NCBI GenBank assembly: GCA_003153655.1
Contig: PMAK01000266.1
Coordinates: 1-8,314 of the forward strand
From: Phycisphaerales bacterium
GTDB taxonomy: Bacteria; Planctomycetota; Phycisphaerae; Tepidisphaerales; Tepidisphaeraceae
Reading direction: 5' to 3'
DNA length: 8,314 nt
Positions within the stretch are counted from its first letter, which is position 1, and every line of letters starts with the position of its first letter. Position numbers and translations under genes: made by a program. This document shows, one piece after another, positions 1 to 5,772 of the stretch. The notes beneath the pieces are model-generated. The model was not told where the DNA came from. It made no database searches and saw only the letters and a program-made list of their open reading frames with translations.

Positions 1-78
1 GCCGATTGCCAAGTGCCGAATGTAAAAGCAGGTGTCCTTGGCTTTCATTCGGCACTTGGCAATCGGCATTCGGCATTT
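1..78. repeat. REP-like perfect hairpin built on a 7-bp periodic unit
   Basis: Positions 1-22 and 46-67 are perfect reverse complements (22-bp arms, 23-nt spacer). The right arm runs on into the same motif: GGCA recurs at 51, 58, 65 and 72, an exact 7-bp period with units of the form GGCANTY. The left arm carries the complementary TGCC at the same period. It is noncoding and lies upstream of the gene at 141. The left edge may be cut by the window boundary. Intergenic palindromes of this style are often multicopy; copy number cannot be judged here. It could act as a transcript end or mRNA stabiliser, but no U-tract follows. Confidence 0.8.
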
Positions 79-140
79 CTGCTGTATCACATCCCCTCAA
101 CTTCTGGGGTACCAATGTCCGATAACTCATAAATCTGACG

Positions 141-1793
141 ATGGATACGGCTATTTCCCCAGCTTCAAGCGTTGCCACTGCCGCGGATCGTTTGGCGGCG
201 GGGAATCTTCGCGCGAACTTGGCGGCGATGGGATCGGAGTGGGTGGAGATTGTTGGGGCGGAGCCTGCGGATGTGGAGTGGGTTTTCGGGCGGGATGGGT
301 ATTTGACGGCGCGGAATTTGGAGGGTTGGTGGTCCGGATGTTCGGTGCCGCTGCGGACGGGGCGGGAATTGCTGAAGTTGCTGGAACTCAAAGGGAATGT
401 CGGGTGCTTTTTGCTTCCGACTCATGCCGGGCAGCTTCGGGCTTGTTATGAGAAATTGCGGGCGGGGCAGGCGATCATCGCGCTGGTGCCGGAGGTGGAA
501 TCGTTGCGGATGATTTTGCGGTGTGATGATTTCTCGGAAGAGATCGGGGCGTCGCGGCTTTTCTTTGTCAGCGGCGCGGATTGGGCGGATCAGCTTACGC
601 GGCTCTTTGAGCGGTATCCGGGGATGCCGTTGCCGCAGCAATTTATTCGGACGGCGCTGCTGGAAGACGCGGACATGAATTTGCTGACGGAGGATGCGCA
701 GGCCGTTATCTCGCGGGAGACGGTGCGGCGGAGCGAGCGATTGCCGGGTGTGCTGGGGCGGGCGGAAAAGCGGGTGCGGAATGGGCGGGTGTTGGTGCTG
801 GCCGGGTCGCAATTTAATCTTGGGGATCTCTCGAATGTCGCATTGCGGGCGGGGCTATTGAGCGATGATGCTGATCCTTCGTTTGTGGCATTCGATCCGG
901 ATCATCCGTTGACGGCTTCGCCGCTGGCGCTGGCGGAGGCGGCCGCGGAAGCGGATGTGATCGTCGCGGCCGATCTGTTTCGCAGTGATTTGCCGGGGAT
1001 TGTTTCGTCGCGCACGGCTTGGATTACCTGGCTGACGAGCGGGCGGATTATTTCGCCGATGAATCTGGGATCAGATGACGCGCTGATACTGGCTGATGCC
1101 CGGTGGCTTGAGCCGGCGATGAAAGCGGGTTGGGCGTCGGAGCGGGTTGGGATTGCTGCTTGGCCGCGGATTGCGGCGGCGGCTTCGAGATTGGCGGGTG
1201 TGGTTGGCGTGTTGGCGGACACGTGCGTGATTGAGGTGCCGCAGCGGGTGAAGGATTTTTCGAGCCAGATGCTGCTTTGGGAGATGATTGAAGATGAATT
1301 GTCGAACGATCCGCTGAGCCTGGGGGAGGATGCGCGGAAATATCTTCAGTCGCGGATGGAGCGATTTAATATTGCGGATGAGGGGTTTGATCGAAATTTG
1401 TTTATGGAGAGGTTGATCGTGCCGGGGTATCAGCAGGGGATTTGCCGATTGGTTATGCGGCACGGGATTTCGATCAATCTGTTTGGGAGTGGATGGAGAG
1501 AGATTGCGGAATTCAAGGATTGCGCGATGGGGGTGATTGGTGATGCCGGTGAATTGCGGATGAGCGTTTCCAAATGTCAGGTTGTGCTGGATGTATTTCC
1601 GGAGGGTCGGGCGTCGATGGTTGCGCTGCCGGTGACGGTGATTCGGCCGGCGGGGCTTAGTTCAAATCAGCTGTTGAATGGGATACGGCAGGCTTTGAAT
1701 TTGAAGACGCCAGTTCCCCAAATGGACCTACCGAGGTTGTCCCGAAGTGGAATTCTGCACTTCGTTCGCACCGCTGTTTCCAACGGCGTTTAG
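141..1793 (+). CDS. CgeB-like GT-B glycosyltransferase-family protein (putative)
   Basis: This 550-residue soluble protein has no signal peptide or membrane helix. The C-terminal part contains LFGSGW (447-452), followed by a GVIGDAGEL segment (464-472) and a VVLDVFPEG segment (481-489). That order matches the nucleotide-sugar half of CgeB-like GT-B glycosyltransferases, where a 'fGxGW' strand precedes a 'G-x(n)-L..y..skv.ln' block. The middle part (about 270-342) has the rhythm of the opposite Rossmann half: DVIVAAD, then W..WLT, then DALILADARW, GWASERVGIAAWP. The first 200 residues are not recognised. The donor and acceptor sugars are unknown; proximity to hldE fits a role in surface-glycan synthesis. 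The ATG at 141 has no clear Shine-Dalgarno. A CATAAA box at 128-133 could be a -10 but has no good -35. The last roughly 25 codons are less G/C-ending than the rest, and the stop overlaps the convergent gene by 4 bp. The coding call is firm, the function tentative. Confidence 0.6.
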   Translation: MDTAISPASSVATAADRLAAGNLRANLAAMGSEWVEIVGAEPADVEWVFGRDGYLTARNLEGWWSGCSVPLRTGRELLKLLELKGNVGCFLLPTHAGQLRACYEKLRAGQAIIALVPEVESLRMILRCDDFSEEIGASRLFFVSGADWADQLTRLFERYPGMPLPQQFIRTALLEDADMNLLTEDAQAVISRETVRRSERLPGVLGRAEKRVRNGRVLVLAGSQFNLGDLSNVALRAGLLSDDADPSFVAFDPDHPLTASPLALAEAAAEADVIVAADLFRSDLPGIVSSRTAWITWLTSGRIISPMNLGSDDALILADARWLEPAMKAGWASERVGIAAWPRIAAAASRLAGVVGVLADTCVIEVPQRVKDFSSQMLLWEMIEDELSNDPLSLGEDARKYLQSRMERFNIADEGFDRNLFMERLIVPGYQQGICRLVMRHGISINLFGSGWREIAEFKDCAMGVIGDAGELRMSVSKCQVVLDVFPEGRASMVALPVTVIRPAGLSSNQLLNGIRQALNLKTPVPQMDLPRLSRSGILHFVRTAVSNGV

Positions 1794-2065
1794 CCCGCAT
1801 TAGTGGACCCGCCGGAGCCCGCCGGACGTTTCTTTATCGCAGATGCAAACTCACTTTCGAGCGACGCACTTGATTCGGGGGCTTCGCGCGGTTTTGAGAG
1901 CCAATAGGCGAAGGCACCCAAAACGGTGCCAAAAATAATGGCCGCCGCCCAGATTGGTTTATCGAACCGTCCCGGAAACTCATCATCTCCTCGCCGCATC
2001 AAATGTATGAACTGCGAGAGGCAGAATATAACTGAAGCAACGAGGAGACCGACGACAATTATCAT
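1790..2065 (-). CDS. Small two-helix membrane protein (PLDc_N-like)
   Basis: A 91-residue protein with two hydrophobic helices, about residues 1-22 and 37-56, joined by a charged loop (MRRGDDEFPGRFDK). The tail (57-91) is hydrophilic, rich in Ser, Glu and Lys, and ends in a Gly/Ser stretch encoded by a 10-bp direct repeat (1808-1826 on the plus strand). The helix-basic loop-W-helix-GAFAYWL arrangement resembles the small PLDc_N membrane domain, which often occurs without a phospholipase; this is a shape match only. The start is supported by a good Shine-Dalgarno, GAGGTG at 2070-2075, 4 nt from the ATG. A TACAAT box at 2139-2144 (minus strand) could be its -10, but the -35 is poor. Its stop overlaps the stop of the convergent glycosyltransferase-like gene. 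Function unknown. Confidence 0.65.
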   Translation of the reverse strand: MIIVVGLLVASVIFCLSQFIHLMRRGDDEFPGRFDKPIWAAAIIFGTVLGAFAYWLSKPREAPESSASLESEFASAIKKRPAGSGGSTNAG

Positions 2066-2239
2066 GGAGCACCTCGAAGATAGGCTAACAGATGACGCTG
2101 TCTTGCCGGCGACGCCACATGCGTAACTGGTGATTGAGATTGTACCCTCTACGCGCGTTTTAGGGGGAAATATCCAAAATGGCTCGATGTCCGCAAAACG
2201 CTAATACTCCTCGGCGTAAATATTTCGCGGCTCGAATAG
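2066..2239. other. Intergenic gap between two minus-strand genes
   Basis: This 174-bp stretch holds the Shine-Dalgarno (2070-2075) and a possible -10 (TACAAT, 2139-2144, minus strand) for the small membrane gene. No toxin reading frame follows the antitoxin-like gene here, and no convincing terminator hairpin is seen. Confidence 0.4.
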
Positions 2240-2437
2240 TCAATCCCAAACATCCGATCGCGCTTTGCGCCAATTCACGGCTTTGCCAGAAGCAAACGAC
2301 TTCTCCGCGGCTGTAATTCGCTGTGCGATGGTTGGCCGATTGAGAAAATGAACATAGTCCACCAAAGATTCCAACTGCTTTGGCGGAAGCTTATCGACCG
2401 TTTTTTTGATTTCGCGGCGTAGTTCGGTGGTGCTCAT
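2240..2437 (-). CDS. Orphan antitoxin-like small protein
   Basis: A 65-residue charged protein. Residues 1-32 form an amphipathic helical region with the motif LPPKQLESLVDYVHFL (17-32). This is typical of the DUF2281-like and related small antitoxins, whose N-terminal helix pair carries 'lP...l..vldfv.fL'. The C-terminal part (about 43-65) is basic and acidic, ending in NWRKARSDVWD, reminiscent of the toxin-binding tails of such antitoxins. No RelE/ParE- or VapC-type toxin lies on either side: downstream on the same strand is a membrane protein 174 bp away, and upstream is divergent hldE. It is therefore either an orphan antitoxin or a small regulator. The ATG has no Shine-Dalgarno but sits 8 nt after a perfect TATAAT, so a leaderless transcript is likely. 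Codon use is more balanced than in hldE, consistent with separate ancestry. Confidence 0.6.
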   Translation of the reverse strand: MSTTELRREIKKTVDKLPPKQLESLVDYVHFLNRPTIAQRITAAEKSFASGKAVNWRKARSDVWD

Positions 2438-2445
2438 GGGTGCTG

Positions 2446-2476
2446 ATTATAGCCGATCTATTGGGTTCTTTGTAAC
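2446..2476 (-). promoter_or_regulatory. Promoter of the antitoxin-like gene
   Basis: The minus strand reads GTTACA (2471-2476, 4 of 6 to the -35 consensus), a 19-bp spacer, then a perfect TATAAT (2446-2451). Only 8 nt separate the -10 from the ATG at 2437, placing the expected start site at or next to the ATG. The -35 hexamer is on the opposite strand of TGTAAC, which could be the -10 of divergent hldE, so the two start regions would overlap. Confidence 0.5.
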
Positions 2477-2484
2477 ATCATGTC

Positions 2485-3969
2485 ATGCACCGTCGGCTGA
2501 TTCAGATCATTCAATCGCTTCCGGCCAGCAATTTGCTTCTTGTGGGCGACATGATGCTGGACAAATATTTGTATGGCAACGCCGAGCGCGTCTCGCCGGA
2601 AGCGCCGGTGATGGTGCTTCATTATCAGCATGAAGAGCTTCGCCTGGGCGGGGCCGCGAATGTGGCTTCGATGTTGGCGACGCTTGGTGCGAAGGTGCGG
2701 GCCATTGGGCTCGTGGGAAATGATCCGGCGGCGGAGGACGTGCGGCGGCTGATGCAGAAGGCGAATATCGATCCGAGTTTGCTGGTGGTGGCGGATGACC
2801 GCCCCACCACTTGCAAGCTGCGACTAGTGGGTGCGGCACAGCATCGGCATTCGCAGCAGCTTATGCGGCTGGATTATGAGAATATCCAGGCCTGCTCGGA
2901 GGCGCTGGCGGCGAAGATTCTTTCGCATGTGGAGCAGGCGATTGGGAATTGCGATGTGGTTTGCATTGAGGATTACAATAAGGGCGCGGTTACGCCGGGG
3001 GTTTGCCGGGCGGTGATCGCGGCGGCGAAGAAGCGCGGGGTTCCGGTGCTGGTTGATCCGGCGGCGATTGCGGATTACTCGAAATATTCGGGGGCGACGG
3101 CACTGAAGCTGAACCGATCCGAGGCGGCGCGAGCGGCGGGGATTCCGATTGAATCTCCGAGCGATTTTCAGCCGGCGGCGGAAAAGGTGCTGAAGCAGCT
3201 GAATCTGGATGCGGCGATTCTTACGCTGGATAAGCAGGGAGCGTATTTGGCGACGCGCGAGGGGGAGAGACGGTGGCTGAAGCATGCGCGGCCGCGGCAG
3301 GTGTTTGATGCGACCGGGGCTGGGGACATGGTGCTGGCGATGATTACCGCGGCGCGCGCGGCCGGGGCGGATTGGGCAGAATCAGTGGCGCTGGGGAACG
3401 TGGCGGCGGGATTGGAAGTGGAACGATTTGGGACTGTGCCGATCACACGCGCGGAGATTGTCGCGGAGTTGCAGGCGGAATCGCACGATCATCCCGGCAA
3501 GGTGAGGACGCTGGATGATCTTGCCCTGGAGCTGAATGTGCATCGCTCCAGCGGAAAGCGGATTGTTTTCACCAACGGGTGCTTTGATCTGATTCACCTG
3601 GGACATATCAAGTACTTTCAATTTGCGCGGCGGCAGGGAGATTTGCTGGTGGTCGGCGTGAATACGGATGAGGGGATTCGCCGGCTTAAGGGGGACAAGC
3701 GGCCGATTATCACGGAGGCGGATCGACTGGGGGTTTTGGAAGAGTTGGAGAGCATTAATTATCTTGTGAAATTTGATGAGGATACGCCACTGACGCTGAT
3801 CGAGAAGATCCGGCCGGATGTGCTTGTGAAGGGGGCGGATTATCCGAAAGAGAAGGTGGTGGGCTGGGATTTGGTGGAATCGTATGGGGGGCGGGTGGCG
3901 CTGGCGCCGCTGGTGGATGGTAAGAGCACTTCGGCTGTGATTCAGCGAATTCTTGAGACACATCGTTAA
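2485..3969 (+). CDS. hldE: Bifunctional heptose-7-P kinase / heptose-1-P adenylyltransferase HldE
   Basis: HldE phosphorylates D-glycero-D-manno-heptose 7-phosphate at C1 and later adenylylates the heptose 1-phosphate, giving ADP-heptose for LPS-type glycans (cytoplasmic). The 494 residues are close to the 477 of the E. coli enzyme. The N-terminal PfkB/ribokinase domain (about 13-325) shows GDMMLD (21-26), GGAANVA (55-61) and the catalytic anion-hole motif DATGAGD (275-281, base D281). The C-terminal cytidylyltransferase-like domain (about 340-494) opens with FTNGCFDLIHLGH (362-374), including the HxGH signature at 371-374, and ends with the family's GKSTSAVIQRI. Both active sites look intact. 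The usual VDPKG...TPN segment of the kinase reads VDPAA...KLNRSE here, a variant. The ATG has no Shine-Dalgarno; a TGTAAC box lies 8 nt upstream. The GmhA and GmhB partners are not in the window. Confidence 0.95.
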   Translation: MHRRLIQIIQSLPASNLLLVGDMMLDKYLYGNAERVSPEAPVMVLHYQHEELRLGGAANVASMLATLGAKVRAIGLVGNDPAAEDVRRLMQKANIDPSLLVVADDRPTTCKLRLVGAAQHRHSQQLMRLDYENIQACSEALAAKILSHVEQAIGNCDVVCIEDYNKGAVTPGVCRAVIAAAKKRGVPVLVDPAAIADYSKYSGATALKLNRSEAARAAGIPIESPSDFQPAAEKVLKQLNLDAAILTLDKQGAYLATREGERRWLKHARPRQVFDATGAGDMVLAMITAARAAGADWAESVALGNVAAGLEVERFGTVPITRAEIVAELQAESHDHPGKVRTLDDLALELNVHRSSGKRIVFTNGCFDLIHLGHIKYFQFARRQGDLLVVGVNTDEGIRRLKGDKRPIITEADRLGVLEELESINYLVKFDEDTPLTLIEKIRPDVLVKGADYPKEKVVGWDLVESYGGRVALAPLVDGKSTSAVIQRILETHR

Positions 3970-4131
3970 ATTCAGCTTAGAATGGCTATTGATCGGCTCC
4001 GAGCGATTTGGGTTTCCGGCGAGGCGGCGAGATTTTGTGCGTTAACCGGAGGCTTGCTGCGCCGTATGCTTTAGTCGCAGATAAAGTTGCTTTACGAAAT
4101 TGAGAATCTGACATTTTGAAAGGAGCGTCAT
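3970..4131 (+). promoter_or_regulatory. Intergenic leader with candidate promoter for the yqjD-like operon
   Basis: In this 162-bp gap a TTAACC (4042-4047), 17-bp spacer, TATGCT (4065-4070) arrangement gives 4 of 6 plus 4 of 6 consensus matches, a modest sigma-70-type promoter. A strong Shine-Dalgarno (AAAGGAG, 4119-4125) precedes the ATG at 4132. No clear terminator for hldE is visible, so read-through from hldE is possible. Confidence 0.3.
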
Positions 4132-4446
4132 ATGGCGCATACGAGTCAATCACATGGTCATTCACAGGGTTCGGATGGACATGGTTCGGCGGCAGAGGAA
4201 TTGAAGAACAAGGCTGCCGACGTTGTGGAAGATGTCCGCGCGATGGGCGGACAGGTTGGGAAAGCTGCGCGGGAGCAGTACGAGAATTTGCGCAGCAAGG
4301 CTTCGGATTACGTCGATCAGGGCCGTGAAAAAGCGGAAGAGTGGGAAGACAGCGTGGAGAGTTACATCAAGGCCAAGCCGGTGCAGGCGCTGCTGATGGC
4401 GGCGGGCGTGGGTGTGATTCTTGGATTGCTGTGGCGTCGCCGGTAG
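4132..4446 (+). CDS. DUF883 / ElaB-YqjD-family inner-membrane protein
   Basis: This 104-residue protein has the full layout of the ElaB/YqjD (DUF883) family. A polar head is followed by a long charged helical or coiled-coil region (about 20-78, with repeats such as AREQYENLRSKASDYV). Then comes the diagnostic 'Y(I)KAKPVQALLMAAGVGVILG' tail, with one membrane helix at 84-101 and an RRR end. E. coli YqjD and ElaB are tail-anchored inner-membrane proteins reported to bind ribosomes in stationary phase; whether that holds here is inference. The N-terminus is unusually His/Ser/Gly-rich (His at 3, 8, 10 and 17), which could bind metal. The start is well supported by AAAGGAG 6 nt upstream. It is first of three co-directional genes, the same order as yqjD-yqjE-yqjK in enterobacteria. 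Confidence 0.85.
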   Translation: MAHTSQSHGHSQGSDGHGSAAEELKNKAADVVEDVRAMGGQVGKAAREQYENLRSKASDYVDQGREKAEEWEDSVESYIKAKPVQALLMAAGVGVILGLLWRRR

Positions 4447-4479
4447 GCGGCCCGAGCCGCTGAGCGGTAGAAAGGCGAT

Positions 4480-4992
4480 GTGAGCGAGCCGAGAAGTTCC
4501 GAGAGATCTGAAGATCGGGCTGCTGAGCAGTCCGCAGGAGATTCATCGCCCCTCGATCCGCTGGGTGATATGCGCCAGCGCATCTCGGAGTTGATCGATT
4601 ATTTTCTCTACTATATTTCGGCGCGGATCGACACGCTGAAGTTCGCGGTTAAACGTCGCATCTTTATCGCGAGTTGGATCGCGATCGCGGTGCTGGCCGG
4701 GGCCGGGGCGATCATCACGGCTGTGGCGCTGCTGTGCGAGGGGGTTTGCGATGGGCTCTCCGTGCTGTTCGGCCATCGCTGGGCCGGCGAATTGGCCACC
4801 GGTGCGATGCTGATCTTGGTGGTGGCGGGTGGAGGATATGGCGCGGTTTGGTATCTGATTCGGCAGTCGCATTTGAAGTCGATGGCAAAGTACGAAGCGA
4901 TGCGGCAGAAAGAACGCGAGCAGTTTGGGCGCGACGCAGCGGAACTGCGTGACGCAGACCAACCCGCACGCAATGGAGACCGCCATGGGTGA
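4480..4992 (+). CDS. DUF1469 / YqjE-like (holin-6-type) membrane protein
   Basis: A 170-residue protein with a polar acidic head (1-30), an amphipathic segment (31-58), two membrane helices (about 61-88 and 105-127) and a charged cytoplasmic tail rich in Lys, Arg and Glu. This is the layout of the YqjE/DUF1469 family, also called the phage holin-6 superfamily; the phage label does not mean it is viral. The start is GTG at 4480: an in-frame TAG lies at 4468-4470, and AAAGG (4471-4475) is 4 nt upstream. The bases ATGTGA (4478-4483) form a start-stop pair overlapping this GTG. A small CCGC-TGA-GCGG hairpin (4457-4467) lies just before the Shine-Dalgarno. The gene begins 33 bp after the DUF883 gene and overlaps the next by 8 bp, so one transcript is likely. 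Its molecular role is not established. Confidence 0.8.
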   Translation: MSEPRSSERSEDRAAEQSAGDSSPLDPLGDMRQRISELIDYFLYYISARIDTLKFAVKRRIFIASWIAIAVLAGAGAIITAVALLCEGVCDGLSVLFGHRWAGELATGAMLILVVAGGGYGAVWYLIRQSHLKSMAKYEAMRQKEREQFGRDAAELRDADQPARNGDRHG

Positions 4993-5362
4993 GCGTGAAT
5001 ATCTTGAGAATCAATGCCAGCGGGCCAAGACGGGGATGCGCGTGGCGATCCATGACCTGAAGCACGATGCCATTGAGATCGCGGATCCGCGCATCTGGGC
5101 GCGGGCGCATCCGCTGGCGACGGTTGCAGCGGCTGTCGCGGCAGGGTTTGCGGTTACGCGGGTGATTGGGACGAATGAGGAGCCGGTGGAAATGCGCCAG
5201 CCACAGGCTGCTGCTCCGGTTGAGCGTCGTCCGGGGCGGTTGGTGCGAATGTTATCCATCACGCAGAAGATATGGTCGGCGGCTGAGCCTTTTGTACGAG
5301 CGGCCATTGTCGCGCGAATGAGCCAGGCAGAAGCCGCCCGGCGGGCTGAAACAGCGGCCTGA
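4985..5362 (+). CDS. Third yqj-operon protein, DUF3618/YqjK-like small membrane protein
   Basis: The start chosen is ATG 4985, giving 125 residues: GGAG at 4975-4978 is 6 nt upstream, whereas the earlier in-frame ATGs at 4925 and 4973 lack a ribosome site. It overlaps the previous stop by 8 bp (ATGGGTGA), suggesting translational coupling. The N-terminal helix (1-35) is charged. Residues 36-61 (DPRIWARAHPLATVAAAVAAGFAVTRVIG region) resemble the single short helix with a HPLA entry seen in DUF3618 and DUF883 proteins. A Pro/Arg-rich linker (67-86) leads to a C-terminal helical, Ala/Arg-rich tail. By position it matches YqjK in the enterobacterial cluster; sequence similarity to YqjK itself is not evident. 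Probably a partner of the two preceding membrane proteins. Confidence 0.7.
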   Translation: MGEREYLENQCQRAKTGMRVAIHDLKHDAIEIADPRIWARAHPLATVAAAVAAGFAVTRVIGTNEEPVEMRQPQAAAPVERRPGRLVRMLSITQKIWSAAEPFVRAAIVARMSQAEAARRAETAA

Positions 5363-5433
5363 TCCACCGTTAAATCCAATTGGAAAATGAGTAATCTCCC
5401 GGACGGGCGGCAGGCTTTACCTGTCTTGCCAGG

Positions 5434-5469
5434 GTTTCACGTGGGCGGGTGTTGTGAAGCGATTTTTTT
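5434..5469 (+). terminator. Candidate Rho-independent terminator of the yqj-like operon
   Basis: GTTTCAC (5434-5440) pairs with GTGAAGC (5454-5460), a 7-bp stem with one G-T wobble and a 13-nt loop. After two bases comes a run of seven T (5463-5469). It lies 72 bp past the last operon stop. The stem is short and the loop large, so strength is uncertain. Confidence 0.45.
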
Positions 5470-5559
5470 GTTGGAGTGGCCGGGCCAAAGGGTTAGGTTA
5501 GATGCGGACAAACATTTCCGCGTAATGCTTGTCTCGCTCGTTGCTTACTGGAACAAAAC

Positions 5560-5772
5560 ATGGCCCGCATCATTCGTCGATTGGTTTCGTCGGCATTGCT
5601 TGTTTGCGTAACGGCTCTTCCAAGCGGGCTGTGTGCAAATGACGCAGGGGTTGCTCCGAAAATTGTGCCGCAGCAAGTTGCGTATCGGCGCATTGAAGTG
5701 CGTCTGCGCCGGCTGCATCTGGTTCGGCCGGATTTGATTCCTTATCCCATCGCTTACGAAGTGATTTGCTGA
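5560..5772 (+). CDS. Small putative secreted protein, unknown function
   Basis: The 70 residues begin with a plausible Sec signal: a basic head (RIIRR, 3-7), hydrophobic core (about 8-20) and a likely cleavage near residue 26 (SGLCA, then ND). The mature part would be about 44 residues, basic in the middle (YRRIEVRLRRLHLVRP) and Pro/Ile/Tyr-rich at the end, with one terminal Cys. I do not recognise a family. Only a weak TGGA lies before the ATG and no promoter is evident. The last 19 bp overlap the 3' end of the convergent aminotransferase gene. The signal-like N-terminus favours a real gene, but it could be chance. Confidence 0.4.
   Translation: MARIIRRLVSSALLVCVTALPSGLCANDAGVAPKIVPQQVAYRRIEVRLRRLHLVRPDLIPYPIAYEVIC

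Noticed and set aside
32..451. 139-codon plus-strand frame starting inside the hairpin repeat
   Set aside because: It begins in the repeat and continues as a Gly-rich shadow of the gene at 141.
165..812. 215-codon minus-strand frame inside the glycosyltransferase-like gene
   Set aside because: Pro/Arg/Gln-rich translation typical of an antisense shadow; no family signature.
4059..4080. CTGCG/CGCAG inverted repeat upstream of the DUF883 gene
   Set aside because: Only 5 bp with a long loop; not enough to call an operator or riboswitch.
4480..4992. Phage holin, hence a prophage remnant
   Set aside because: The holin-6 label is a superfamily name; the operon context is the chromosomal YqjD/YqjE type and no phage genes are present.
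5504..5521. GCGGA/TCCGC mini-hairpin
   Set aside because: A 5-bp stem with an 8-nt loop and no T-run or conserved context; expected by chance.
5387..5611. 74-codon plus-strand frame after the yqj-like operon
   Set aside because: It runs through the candidate terminator and into the signal-peptide gene, lacks a ribosome site and has no recognisable features.
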